Assembly (NCBI GenBank): GCA_030041475.1
Contig: JASHNU010000102.1
Location: 1 to 60,780, forward strand
Origin: Candidatus Sulfotelmatobacter sp.
GTDB lineage: Bacteria; Acidobacteriota; Terriglobia; Terriglobales; Acidobacteriaceae
Length of the DNA stretch: 60,780 nt
Direction: 5' to 3'
The position numbers and the translations under genes are program-made. The stretch's first letter is position 1. The number at the start of each line of letters is the position of its first letter. The notes under the pieces were generated by a model. That model was not told where the DNA came from, ran no database searches, and worked only from the letters and a program-made list of their open reading frames with translations. Positions 8,615 through 18,549 of the stretch are shown here, in pieces.

Positions 8615-9307
8615 ATGCATCGAGGGTTGGCGTGGATGGCAGCGGGTTGTGTTCTGGCAATCGCAGTTCTCTATAGTTGGACGCACCGGTTGCAGATCGC
8701 TGAGTCGGTGGCCGCGCCGCAGGGACCGGTGGCCAAGGTGTACACCGATTCCAGCGAAGCGGAAGTGGTGCAGGGCATGGTCACCATCACCGGGCCGCTG
8801 GCTGATTACGTGTCGCGCCAGAGCCCTGCGTCCATGCAAACGCCACAGCCCAGCAACTCTGCGAGTCCTTCTTCCACGCCGTCCGACAAGCCACCGCAGA
8901 TGGACCTAGTTGGGGATTCTAATCCGGTAGGGACCAGCACTCCCATCCTGCACAAGACTTTTGAGGTGGCTGCGATCGTGAATCTGCCGTTTGTCATTCC
9001 CGCGCACGCGGCCAATCCGCAACTGCACGGGACATACCGCTCGTTTTTGCCGAGGAGCAGGGGGGGAGTGGACGAAAGGTCGGCAGACGTGGAACTTCTT
9101 TTGCTGAACCAGCAGCAGTACGACACCCTCTTGAGCGGACATGAAAGCGATACGGTGTTTTCAGCCGAGGAGGCTGATAGCCAAGAGGTAAACACGGACC
9201 TGCCCCCGACTTTCGCTCAGCCCGCCCGTTATTATCTGGTCTTCCGCAATAACTCCCGCGCCAATGGGAAGAAGTTGGTGCAGGCCGACTTCCGGGTGGA
9301 TTTCTAG
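8615..9307 (+). CDS. Membrane-anchored/secreted protein of unknown function
   Basis: 230 residues from the ATG at 8615, placed by the GGAGG six bases upstream; the frame also contains a TTG at 8600. An N-terminal hydrophobic segment ('WMAAGCVLAIAVLYSW') is a signal anchor or signal peptide. It is followed by a short domain, a Ser/Pro/Thr-rich linker (~70-110) and a beta-rich C-terminal domain with 'FEVAAIVNLPFVIPAHAAN', 'SADVELLLLNQQQYDTL' and 'PARYYLVFRNNS'. The 'YYLVF.N' ending resembles small beta-sandwich modules common in secreted acidobacterial proteins. No enzyme motif is seen and no family can be named. Confidence 0.75.
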   Translation: MHRGLAWMAAGCVLAIAVLYSWTHRLQIAESVAAPQGPVAKVYTDSSEAEVVQGMVTITGPLADYVSRQSPASMQTPQPSNSASPSSTPSDKPPQMDLVGDSNPVGTSTPILHKTFEVAAIVNLPFVIPAHAANPQLHGTYRSFLPRSRGGVDERSADVELLLLNQQQYDTLLSGHESDTVFSAEEADSQEVNTDLPPTFAQPARYYLVFRNNSRANGKKLVQADFRVDF

Positions 9308-9415
9308 GCTCCCCGTTTGCCGTCATCCTTGCTTGAGTTCTGTGTTCCTTGGTCGTTTGTGTACTGTAACTGTCGAAATATCGCCATTCCACGCACCGAC
9401 CTCAAACCAAGCCGC

Positions 9416-11953
9416 CTACTTATAAATCAGATACTTCTCCCGCGCTTTCTCAAACTTCTCCAGCCCCTCCTGCCAATCTTGCGCGATCCGCCGTGGATCC
9501 TCGCCCGCCACCAGCGCGTCGTATACGCTCTGGTTCACCAGTAACTCTTGCATCCGCTCGATCTTGAAATCCGCCGGATACAACTTGTGCAGCGCCGCCG
9601 CCAGTTCGATCCCAAGCTCCGGCGCGTCGAATCCGTTCCGATCCGTCAGAATCACATTCACTCCCTGGCATTCCTGCCCGCTGTAATTGCTCGACGTCGG
9701 AGTGAACGTCACCGGAACAAAGCGCACGCCCCCGATTCCCCGTCCGTTCAAGTACGCCGCCAGTTCCCTGCTCTTGACCCACGGCGCGCCGACCAGCTCA
9801 AACGGAGTGTCCGTCCCGCGGCCGACCGAAACATTCGTTCCTTCAATCAGCGCCACACCCGGATACAGAGCCGCCTCAATCACGCTGCGCAAGTTGGGCG
9901 ACGGATTCACCCACGCGAGTCCAGTCGAATCAAACCAGTCGCCGCGCTGCCAGCCATCCATCGGAATGACCGTAAGGTTTGCATTGATGTTTCGCTCGGC
10001 GTTGAATATCTTCGCCAGCTCGCCGATCGTCATCCCGTGCCTTACGGGGAGAGTCCAGTAGTTCGTGAAGCTTTCTTTGCCCGCATCCGACACCGGCCCC
10101 TGCACAAACGATCCTGTAATCGGATCCGGCCGGTCCAGCACGATCAACTCGATCCCCGCCTGCGCCGCCGCTTCCAGAAAATATCCCAGCGTCGTCTCGT
10201 AGGTATAAAACCGCACTCCGGCATCCTGAATGTCGAAGACCACTGCATCCAGCGTCTTCAACACATCGATTGACGGCCGACGCGCCGCGTCCGTCCCGCC
10301 ATACACGCTGTAAACCGGAATGCCCGTCGCTGCATCGACCGTGTTGCCAACGTTCGTTGTATCGAGCGTCCCGGTCACACCATGCTCGGGACTGAAAATC
10401 GCTTCCAGCGCTATGTCGCGAGCCTCTGCCAGCACATCGATCGTTCGCTTCCCCGACGCATCGATTCCCGTCTGATTCGTCACCAACCCGATTCGTTTTT
10501 TCGGCGGCGCAGTGAGAGTCGGGCTGACTGCACCCGCGTTGCTCGAGCCCGGACTCGGCGCGTCAGCGCTCGGCGTATTCGCCACCTGGTTGGCTGACGC
10601 TTGGGTCTGGTTGCCCGCCCCTTCTGCGTTCTTAGCCGAGCGTGGGCCTTTTAGCACATCGAACCCATGCTCCTCAAGGACGTCGATCCCGTTCTTGACC
10701 GTGCCGTTGCGGGCGCTCATGCGCCTCGCGGCAGTCTGTGCTTCGTTGTAGCCGGTGATGCTCTTCCAGCGCAGTGCGTCCTTCTCGCTCGCAGTCAGGT
10801 TCAACGCCGCGGCCACTTCCGTCGCCACTTTCGAGCGCAGTGCAATCGCATTCCCGCCGCGCGGATGCACCGCATTGGTCAGCAGAATGATGTAAGTCTG
10901 CGTCGTCGGATCGATCCAGATCGATGTTCCCGTCCACCCGGTATGCCCAAATGATCCGACCGGCAGAAGATCGCCGCGGTTCGATGACAGCGGAGAATCA
11001 ATGTCCCATCCAAACCCGCGCAGCACTGGCGCCGCCGGGGGTTGTTGCGGCGTGGTCATCTTTTCGACCGCGGCTGCCGACAAAATCCCGTCGCCGCCAT
11101 TCAGCAGCGTCTGCGCGAACCTCGCCAGATCGTCAGCCGTCGAAAACAGCCCTGCATGCCCCGCCACTCCGCCCATCCGCCGCGCCGTCGGATCATGCAC
11201 CACGCCCCACAGCATATGCTCGTTCTCGTCATATTGCGTGGGAGCGATCTTCGGGCGCCATGAAGCCGGAGGGAGATAACGTGTCCGCGTCATCTTCAGC
11301 GGCGCAAAGATGTGCCGCACCGCATATTCATCCAGCGTCTCGCCCGACACGCGCTCCACCAGCGCTCCGAGCACAATGAAATTGACATCGCTATAAACGA
11401 AGCCCGATCCCGGGGCCTGGGTCGGCGCATCGGAAAATGCCATCTTGTATGCCGTGTCTTTCCCCTCCCAGGGCGTCTTCAAATCCAGATCGGGCTCCAG
11501 CCCCGAGTAGTGCGTCAGCAGCTGACGCACCGTAACGTCCTCTTTGCCGTTCTGGGCAAACTCCGGCAGATATTTTGCCACCGGATCGTTCATCCTGATT
11601 TTGCCCTGCTCCACCAGCTGCATCACAGCGGTCGTGGTCGCGATTACCTTCGTCAGCGATGCCAGATCGAACACCGTATCGAGCGTCATCAGCTCGCGGC
11701 GCGGTTCGAGCGATCGCTCGCCATACGCCTTGCGATAGATCACTGCCTCGTCGTGCCCGATCACCAGCACCGCTCCGGGAATGTTGTTGTCGGCAATAGC
11801 CTGCTGGATGATCGAATCCACAGCCCCCAGGCGAACGGGATTGGACGGCGTGGTCGCTGCGCCGACTAATGTGGTTACGCTCGACACAAAGATGACAAAA
11901 GAGAGAATGCCAGCCTTCTCTGGCAGCTCCTTCACGAAAGCGTGCCAGTGCAC
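9416..11953 (-). CDS. AmiE-like serine hydrolase fused to NamZ (DUF1343) exo-muramidase domain
   Basis: 845 residues, two enzymes in one chain. After an N-terminal hydrophobic signal region (~16-33), residues ~40-390 form a beta-lactamase-fold domain with S99-LT-K102, Y187-S-D189 and H337-T-G339. This is the family of Bacillus AmiE, an exo-acting MurNAc-L-alanine amidase. Residues ~418-845 form a DUF1343/NamZ domain, known as an exo-beta-N-acetylmuramidase, with 'RIGLVTNQTGID', 'FSPEHG' (520-525) and 'VFDIQDAGVRFYTYE' (572-586). A low-complexity Ala/Asn/Ser/Pro stretch (~437-484) interrupts the NamZ N-terminus. The protein would strip peptides and release MurNAc from wall fragments in the periplasm or outside the cell. 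It is divergent from a second AmiE-like gene and close to murQ. The start is a GTG without a clear ribosome site. Confidence 0.9.
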   Translation of the reverse strand: MHWHAFVKELPEKAGILSFVIFVSSVTTLVGAATTPSNPVRLGAVDSIIQQAIADNNIPGAVLVIGHDEAVIYRKAYGERSLEPRRELMTLDTVFDLASLTKVIATTTAVMQLVEQGKIRMNDPVAKYLPEFAQNGKEDVTVRQLLTHYSGLEPDLDLKTPWEGKDTAYKMAFSDAPTQAPGSGFVYSDVNFIVLGALVERVSGETLDEYAVRHIFAPLKMTRTRYLPPASWRPKIAPTQYDENEHMLWGVVHDPTARRMGGVAGHAGLFSTADDLARFAQTLLNGGDGILSAAAVEKMTTPQQPPAAPVLRGFGWDIDSPLSSNRGDLLPVGSFGHTGWTGTSIWIDPTTQTYIILLTNAVHPRGGNAIALRSKVATEVAAALNLTASEKDALRWKSITGYNEAQTAARRMSARNGTVKNGIDVLEEHGFDVLKGPRSAKNAEGAGNQTQASANQVANTPSADAPSPGSSNAGAVSPTLTAPPKKRIGLVTNQTGIDASGKRTIDVLAEARDIALEAIFSPEHGVTGTLDTTNVGNTVDAATGIPVYSVYGGTDAARRPSIDVLKTLDAVVFDIQDAGVRFYTYETTLGYFLEAAAQAGIELIVLDRPDPITGSFVQGPVSDAGKESFTNYWTLPVRHGMTIGELAKIFNAERNINANLTVIPMDGWQRGDWFDSTGLAWVNPSPNLRSVIEAALYPGVALIEGTNVSVGRGTDTPFELVGAPWVKSRELAAYLNGRGIGGVRFVPVTFTPTSSNYSGQECQGVNVILTDRNGFDAPELGIELAAALHKLYPADFKIERMQELLVNQSVYDALVAGEDPRRIAQDWQEGLEKFEKAREKYLIYK

Positions 11954-12085
11954 CCACGCGAGCGTATTTGACCGATTGGAAGAGATATCTCGACTTTACA
12001 CAACCGATGCGGGATGACTCAAGAATCTCAAGTAACGGGTTGCCGGATGTGACATATGATGTTTTTTCCGGTAGGGGGGAACAGC

Positions 12086-13237
12086 GTGACTTCAAGATCG
12101 ACCCAGACCAACTCTGCGCCGCCGCTCGCTCACGACTGCGAAAACCAGGAGCAGCGCTTCTCCGCCGCCTTCTCGATCCTCGAGGCCGCCATTTCTGCGC
12201 GGGCATTCCCAGCCGCATCAATCGCGATCACGCGACACGAACGCCTGACCGCACTGAAAACCCTCGGGCATTTCACCTATGAAGCAGATTCACCCGCCGC
12301 AGCCGCCTCAACCCTCTTCGACCTCGCATCGGTAACTAAGGTAGTTGTGACTACGACCATGGCGATGATCCTCTACGAACGCGGCCTGCTCGAACTCGAC
12401 GCACCGATCATCGGCACTGTCCCGGAGTTTCTTAGCGACTCCAGCGGGGGCGATCTCCGCCGCCGCGATGTCACCTTCCGCATGCTGCTGGCGCACTCCT
12501 CGGGTCTCCCGGCCTACGAAAAACTATTTTTGAGAGCGCGCTCGCGCGACGAACTCCTCCGCGCCGCATTAGCCAAGCCGCTGACCACCGATCCCGGCTC
12601 GCACGCCGAATACAGTGATATCGGGTTCATCATTCTTGGCATGGGTCTTGAGCGCATCGCCGAAGAATCCATCGATGAATTCTGCCAGCGTGAAATTTTC
12701 GGGCCGCTGGCCATGACTCACACCACATTTGATACGCCGGCAGCAATGCACGACCAAATCCCTCCCACAGCTGACGACCGCACGTTCCGCCACCGCATCA
12801 TCCAGGGCGAAGTGCAAGACGAGAACGCATTCGTCCTCGGCGGCATTGCTGGACACGCCGGGCTCTTCTCAACCGCTGAGGACGTAGCTCGCTTCGCCCA
12901 CGCCATGCTTCAGTGTGGCGCGGGCACTCCTGCCCGCGAGGCCATCCTCCGCCCCGAAACGATCGCCCTCTTCACCCGCCGCGAATCCGTGCCTGCCGGC
13001 ACTTCTCGCGCTCTCGGCTGGGACACCCCGTCCACTCCCTCGCAATCCGGAATGTTCTTCGGCCCACACTCGTACGGCCACCTCGGCTATACCGGAACTT
13101 CGCTCTGGATCGATCCCGACCGCCAGCTTTCGATCACGCTGCTCACCAACCGCACTTGGCCCGACTGCGCCAATCAAGCCATCAAACAAGTGCGCCCCAA
13201 ATTCCACGATGCGGTAATCGAAGCATTGGATCGTTGA
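12086..13237 (+). CDS. Beta-lactamase-fold serine hydrolase, AmiE-like, without signal peptide
   Basis: 383 residues from the GTG at 12086, chosen for the very strong AGGGGGGA site five bases upstream; the ATG at 12056 is in frame but has none. Motifs are S82-VT-K85, Y176-S-D178 and H332-L-G334. The block 'GGIAGHAGLFSTAEDVARFA' is nearly identical in style to that of the preceding fusion protein, so the two are paralogues. Unlike the fusion, it begins with a polar Ser/Gln-rich sequence and has no signal peptide, suggesting a cytoplasmic peptide-trimming role on imported muropeptides (inference). murQ follows 123 bp downstream on the same strand. Other possible identity: esterase or D-peptidase of the same fold. 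Confidence 0.85.
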   Translation: MTSRSTQTNSAPPLAHDCENQEQRFSAAFSILEAAISARAFPAASIAITRHERLTALKTLGHFTYEADSPAAAASTLFDLASVTKVVVTTTMAMILYERGLLELDAPIIGTVPEFLSDSSGGDLRRRDVTFRMLLAHSSGLPAYEKLFLRARSRDELLRAALAKPLTTDPGSHAEYSDIGFIILGMGLERIAEESIDEFCQREIFGPLAMTHTTFDTPAAMHDQIPPTADDRTFRHRIIQGEVQDENAFVLGGIAGHAGLFSTAEDVARFAHAMLQCGAGTPAREAILRPETIALFTRRESVPAGTSRALGWDTPSTPSQSGMFFGPHSYGHLGYTGTSLWIDPDRQLSITLLTNRTWPDCANQAIKQVRPKFHDAVIEALDR

Positions 13238-13360
13238 CTCGGTTCATGTGGGGACACACGCCGCTCTTAGCTGCCCTGAGCAAGCGAAGCGCGCCGAAAA
13301 GACTGTCCGGTCTAACGAAATCGACAGCACCTGCCTGAGGAGCCCAGCTGTCAGACTAAA

Positions 13361-14320
13361 ATGATCTGCTCCTCCTTGATGCTGGAAAGGCCAGGCTTGA
13401 AAAGAAAACTCGACTCCGACCTTCGCCGCCTCTCCACCGAGCAACTTCTCCCCGGCGCGCCGGATCTCGACCGCATGTCATCGTTAGAAATCGTCCTCCT
13501 CATCAACCGCGAAGACGCAAGCGTCGCCAGCGTGGTCGAACGGGCGCTGCCGCAAATCGCACGAGCCATCGACGTTGTCGTCGACGGGCTCCGCCACGGT
13601 GGGCGCCTCATCTACGTCGGCGCTGGCACGAGCGGCCGCTTGGGCGCTCTTGACGCCAGCGAAGTCCCGCCCACATTCAACGTAAGTCCACGGACGGTCC
13701 AATACATCATGGCCGGAGGCCCTCGGGCGCTTGGCGCTTCCACTGAAGCCAGCGAAGACGACACTTCGCTCGCCGTCAGCGAAATGAAGAAACGAAAACC
13801 CGGCAAGCGCGACGTAGTTCTTGGCATCGCCACCAGCGGCCGCACGCCGTTCACCATCGCAGCCGTCGAATACGCCGGCCGCCGCGGCGCCCGAACCATT
13901 GCCCTCACCTGCAATCGCAATTCGCCCCTCGAGCGCACCGCCGATTTCGCCATCGTCACCGAGGTCGGCCCCGAAGTCCTCGCGGGATCATCCCGCATGA
14001 AGGCCGGCACCGCCCACAAAATGGTCCTGAACATGATTTCGACCGGCAGCATGTGCCGCCTCGGCTACGTCTATGGCAATCTCATGGTCAGCGTATGGAC
14101 GAAAAACGAAAAGCTCATCCAGCGCGCCGTACGCATCGTCGAGCAGGCCACCGGAGCTGATCACGAAACTGCCGCCCGCGCGCTGAAAGCCAGCGGCAAT
14201 CGCACGCCAGTCGCTGTCGTGATGCTGGCTGCCGGCGTGAGCCGATCCAAAGCCACCGCCGCCCTGAAAAAATCCAGGGGCCACGTGAGAAACGCGATCA
14301 CCCTCGCGCGCAGAGTCTGA
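13361..14320 (+). CDS. murQ: N-acetylmuramic acid 6-phosphate etherase
   Basis: Cleaves the D-lactyl ether of MurNAc-6-phosphate, giving GlcNAc-6-phosphate and D-lactate, in the cytoplasm. A single SIS domain carries 'GGRLIYVGAGTSGRLGALDA', 'VLGIATSGRTPFTIAA', 'TFNVSP', and 'EVLAGSSRMKAGTAHKMVLN', all diagnostic of MurQ. A short C-terminal helical part follows. The longest frame starts at the ATG at 13361 (319 aa). A TTG at 13397 with AAAGG six bases upstream would give 307 aa and align better with the usual MurQ start, just before 'LSTEQLLPGAPDLDRMS'. It forms a recycling block with the two upstream hydrolase genes; no MurNAc kinase or transporter is in the window. Confidence 0.95.
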   Translation: MICSSLMLERPGLKRKLDSDLRRLSTEQLLPGAPDLDRMSSLEIVLLINREDASVASVVERALPQIARAIDVVVDGLRHGGRLIYVGAGTSGRLGALDASEVPPTFNVSPRTVQYIMAGGPRALGASTEASEDDTSLAVSEMKKRKPGKRDVVLGIATSGRTPFTIAAVEYAGRRGARTIALTCNRNSPLERTADFAIVTEVGPEVLAGSSRMKAGTAHKMVLNMISTGSMCRLGYVYGNLMVSVWTKNEKLIQRAVRIVEQATGADHETAARALKASGNRTPVAVVMLAAGVSRSKATAALKKSRGHVRNAITLARRV

Positions 14321-14377
14321 ACTGCGGGACCAACAGAAAGGCGTCATCCCAACGCCGTGCGCCTTCACCAGCGGGCA

Positions 14378-14393
14378 GAGAGCCTGCCCTGAG
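14378..14393 (-). repeat. Dispersed 16-bp repeat (copy 1, minus orientation)
   Basis: The reverse complement of this site is CTCAGGGCAGGCTCTC, found again exactly at 24199-24214 and 42601-42616, always in intergenic DNA rich in 'GAGCGCAGCGAG...' type sequence. It lies between murQ and murA. Probably part of a degenerate dispersed intergenic element. Confidence 0.5.
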
Positions 14394-14546
14394 GCAAGGG
14401 AGTGTGACGAGCGCGCCGAATGGGGATCTCGCGAAGACTGCCACGACAGCGGGCATTCCCTTCCACTCGTGTGTATCCCTGTGATTACTCCGGTGCTCCC
14501 TCCACCAATCAACCACCGCGGCCACCCGCTACAATGAGCTTCAGCT

Positions 14547-15845
<1,299 letters not shown>

Positions 15846-15898
15846 GTGTGGCACGGGCACCCGCGACGCTAATGAGTGAAATCCGGATTTAGCAACAG

Positions 15899-16528
15899 CT
15901 AATGCGGCTGAGCGTCCTTAGCTGTCTGGAGCAAAGCATGAATCCAGTCCAGCAATGCAGCGTTTTCGCTATTCATGTCCTTGAAGTTTCCAATTTCCGT
16001 GAGTCTTAGCGCACGCCCCTCCTTTGTCTGAACAACGTAACCTGTTCCGTCGGCAATAAGAGCGCACGCGTTCTGTTGTCGTGGACAGGTACCGGTATCG
16101 AGACTGATGTTTCTGGACACCGTCCACAACTGCTGCGTTGTCTCCGGCCGAACTGATAGGTTGATCGTTTCAACCTTAGCGGCTGTTGCCCTATCGAGAC
16201 ATTGCTGCCGAGTTCTCGGAACCTCCAATGCGCCGAGCTGGCTCCAAAGCTGTTCTTGCAAAGTGGCACGTAAAAGTCTGACTTCCGAACCGACTTGCTT
16301 CAGAACCATTGCATATTCACGCTGGAAACTCGGCAACACCAGAACCGTAACCAGCCTGTCGCCTCCTGCGGCAGTGGCATTCTTGATCGCTAAGTCGAGG
16401 CTATCGTGATATGTGCCTAATCCGCACATCATCTCCTGCGAGCCATTTTTCCAGACGGGTGTTGTGCTCTGCGCGATCGCTGCTGGCAAGACAAGCGAAA
16501 GTGTTATGTAGAGAGCAACTCCTCGCAT
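15899..16528 (-). CDS. Secreted protein of unknown function
   Basis: 209 residues from the ATG at 16528, chosen because GGAGA lies six bases upstream and a signal peptide follows immediately ('VALYITLSLVLPAAIAQ'); the frame is open upstream to 16642. The mature protein has several Cys residues ('MMCGLGTYHD', 'RQQCLDR', 'GTCPRQQNACAL') that could pair in the periplasm. No family was recognised. It lies downstream of another small secreted protein gene on the same strand (gap 114 bp), so the two may be co-transcribed. Confidence 0.65.
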   Translation of the reverse strand: MRGVALYITLSLVLPAAIAQSTTPVWKNGSQEMMCGLGTYHDSLDLAIKNATAAGGDRLVTVLVLPSFQREYAMVLKQVGSEVRLLRATLQEQLWSQLGALEVPRTRQQCLDRATAAKVETINLSVRPETTQQLWTVSRNISLDTGTCPRQQNACALIADGTGYVVQTKEGRALRLTEIGNFKDMNSENAALLDWIHALLQTAKDAQPH

Positions 16529-16642
16529 GTGGTGTCTCCAGTGCCCAGGATGCCTGTCGCAAACAGGGATGTTACGCAATTGCTTAGGGGTTGCGCCCAC
16601 CTCGGTTTCTCCCGCCCGGAGTGACGGGCTTCGACGATACAT

Positions 16643-17149
16643 TTACTTCTTAGCAGTTGAAACGACCAAGGGAAATGTCGCAACCAGATACTTGCCTTGA
16701 TCGTTGTCAATGGCATCAAGTTCCAGTAGCTCCACGCTACGCGACACAACAAGCCGGGTGCGGTAGTAGTAAACCGTCTCGGCCGCTGCCGTGAAATGCG
16801 CGAGTTCCACACGTTGCGCAACCAAAGATGACTGCAGCGTGGCGCACACATGATGCTCCCCCGGATCCACGGAAACCGAGAAATAGGAGCTGCTGTGGTT
16901 TGCGCCTACCCATGTTCCGTCCACGGCGACCTTCACCGTTGGATATCCTACGCTCCAGCTCGTACCGGCATCGTGAATGAAGTAAACGCGTGCCTTCCCC
17001 GGGTCGGGTGGCGCCAGCGCGCGTTGTGATTCGTCCTGGCTCACCTTGAAGCTGACATTTTCGGGCCCGCAAGCTGCGGCAGGACTGGCGGGCGCGGTCT
17101 GGGCAAGTGCGGGCGCTGTTAAGAGCATAGCTAGGACAAACATTCTCAT
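16643..17149 (-). CDS. Secreted DUF2846-like protein
   Basis: 168 residues from the ATG at 17149 (GGAGG six bases upstream), giving the signal peptide 'FVLAMLLTAPALAQ'. The region 'PDPGKARVYFIHDAG', then 'VKVAVDGTWVGANHSSSYF', 'VSVDPGEHHVCATLQ' and 'YYYRTRLVV' follows the beta-sandwich pattern of DUF2846 (small lipoprotein-like proteins with a 'G.arvYf.R' start and 'v.pG.H.i' core). The function of the family is unknown. An upstream ATG at 17230 is in frame but lacks a ribosome site. The next secreted gene lies downstream on the same strand. Confidence 0.7.
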   Translation of the reverse strand: MRMFVLAMLLTAPALAQTAPASPAAACGPENVSFKVSQDESQRALAPPDPGKARVYFIHDAGTSWSVGYPTVKVAVDGTWVGANHSSSYFSVSVDPGEHHVCATLQSSLVAQRVELAHFTAAAETVYYYRTRLVVSRSVELLELDAIDNDQGKYLVATFPLVVSTAKK

Positions 17150-17532
17150 TGCGTTCCTCCATCTGGCCGTTGGCCCGTTCCAAGTGAATATAGGCTCTCG
17201 AGGATTACCGTCACAAACAGATGATTTCACTCACCGACTCACTCAAGATCGACTGCTTCGCGTCCCTGCCCACCGTTATGGGTGCTTCTCTGGTCGGTGT
17301 TCATCCCGCGACTCCCTGGCCCGAAGCTTGACACCCCATGCTATCCTCTTTTCGTACCTCGCGGGCCCCGCGCGCCAACCCTGACTGGCGCCATCGACAA
17401 TGAGGCGGCCCTACCTGCGTTCCACTCGCAAGGAGCACGGATGGAGGCGTTGCGAACACACAGCCCGGTGTGTTGCGGCCTCCGAAAAATCGCAAGCCGC
17501 GCCCACCACAAACGAAATCAAAAGGAGATATC

Positions 17533-17928
17533 ATGAAATTCCAGAAGCTCACGCCCAATCTTGTGGTCCGCGACGTCGCCGCCAGCATGGAGTTTTACCG
17601 CTCCATCCTCGGCTTTCAGCCCGCCATCACCGTGCCCGAGGAAACGCCGTACGTCTTCGGATCGGTCACGTCCGGCAACGTCGAGATTTTCTTCAACGAC
17701 CAGAAGGCCGTGGCCGCGGACTATCCCGCGCTCGGCGCCAAGCCGATCGGCGGAGCACTCACGCTCTTCATTGAGGTGGAAGGGATCGAAGAAATCCTCG
17801 CCGCAGTTCAGAAAAGTAAGGCCAAGATCACTATGCCTCTCAAGGAGCAGTTCTATGGCATGCGCGAATTTGCCTTTCAGGATCCCGAAGGGTGGGAAGT
17901 AACCATCGCCGAGCGAGTGAAGAAATAA
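17533..17928 (+). CDS. VOC-superfamily (glyoxalase/bleomycin-resistance fold) protein
   Basis: 131 residues from the ATG at 17533, preceded by AAAGGAGA. One VOC unit pair: 'LTPNLVVRDVAASMEFYRS', 'FGSVTSGNVEIFFND', 'LTLFIEVEGIEEILAAVQ' and the closing 'REFAFQDPEGWEVTIAE' strand. Such proteins bind a divalent metal through His/Glu/Gln residues and act as dimers on small, often electrophilic, substrates; the substrate cannot be told from sequence. It stands alone, followed by a perfect palindromic repeat at 17943-17981 that could end its transcript. Confidence 0.88.
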   Translation: MKFQKLTPNLVVRDVAASMEFYRSILGFQPAITVPEETPYVFGSVTSGNVEIFFNDQKAVAADYPALGAKPIGGALTLFIEVEGIEEILAAVQKSKAKITMPLKEQFYGMREFAFQDPEGWEVTIAERVKK

Positions 17929-17942
17929 TCACTCCGTGGGTG

Positions 17943-17981
17943 CCCACCCTAACGTCGCGGCTTTTGCGACGTTAGGGTGGG
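17943..17981. repeat. Palindromic repeat R1 (REP-like hairpin)
   Basis: Perfect 16-bp arms (17943-17958 and 17966-17981; CCCACCCTAACGTCGC and its complement) around a 7-nt loop. It is preceded by GTGGGTGC. Two related copies lie at 21038-21102 and 21276-21314. It is not followed by a T-run, so it is better explained as a dispersed palindrome than as a classic intrinsic terminator, though it sits just after the VOC gene. Confidence 0.75.
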
Positions 17982-18058
17982 AGTTTGATTCTTCATACCC
18001 TTGTCATTCCGACCCGTGAGCGCAGCGAGACAGGAGGGAACGTGCTTCTTGCGGGTCG

Positions 18059-18418
18059 TCACTTCTTCCTCGCATACTCGCCGGCGCCCATAAAGTGCAG
18101 CGACACATAAGGCTCATTGCCCACTACCCAGCTGTCATGCCCTAGCTCGATATAGAAAAGGTCGCCCGCCCTCATCTCGATGATCCGCCCGTCATGCATC
18201 GCCGCCGCCGCGCGCCCTGAGACCACCATCCCGACGTGCTTGACCTGGCAGCTTCGCGCACCCGAAGCCTTGCCCACATGCTCCGACCATTTCCACCCAG
18301 GCTCATAGCTGGCTCGTCCGATGATCATTCCGCCGAGCCGGACCAATTCAAACTTGCCCTTTTCAAACATCTGCACCTCATCAGGCGTTTCAAATCGCTT
18401 CAGGATGACTTCGTACAT
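18059..18418 (-). CDS. Small single-domain cupin protein
   Basis: 119 residues from the ATG at 18418, with GGGAGG a few bases upstream; the frame is open to 18514. The cupin barrel is visible as 'PGWKWSEHVGK', 'VKHVGMVVSGRAAAAMHDG', 'RAGDLFYIELGHDSWVVG' and 'YVSLHFMGAG'. The first motif has His but few other metal ligands, and 'GHDSW' provides the second-motif His. Role unknown. Convergent with the VOC gene. Confidence 0.85.
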   Translation of the reverse strand: MYEVILKRFETPDEVQMFEKGKFELVRLGGMIIGRASYEPGWKWSEHVGKASGARSCQVKHVGMVVSGRAAAAMHDGRIIEMRAGDLFYIELGHDSWVVGNEPYVSLHFMGAGEYARKK

Positions 18419-18549
18419 TGCGCCTCCCACGTGTTCGATAACCGTGTCCTCGATAGCATGGGACTCGCGGGCAAACAAAAAGGCCGCAAAACCTTGCGGC
18501 CTTAGATCGATCATCCCTGCAATCCGCGTGTATCCGTGGCGAAGAAGTT

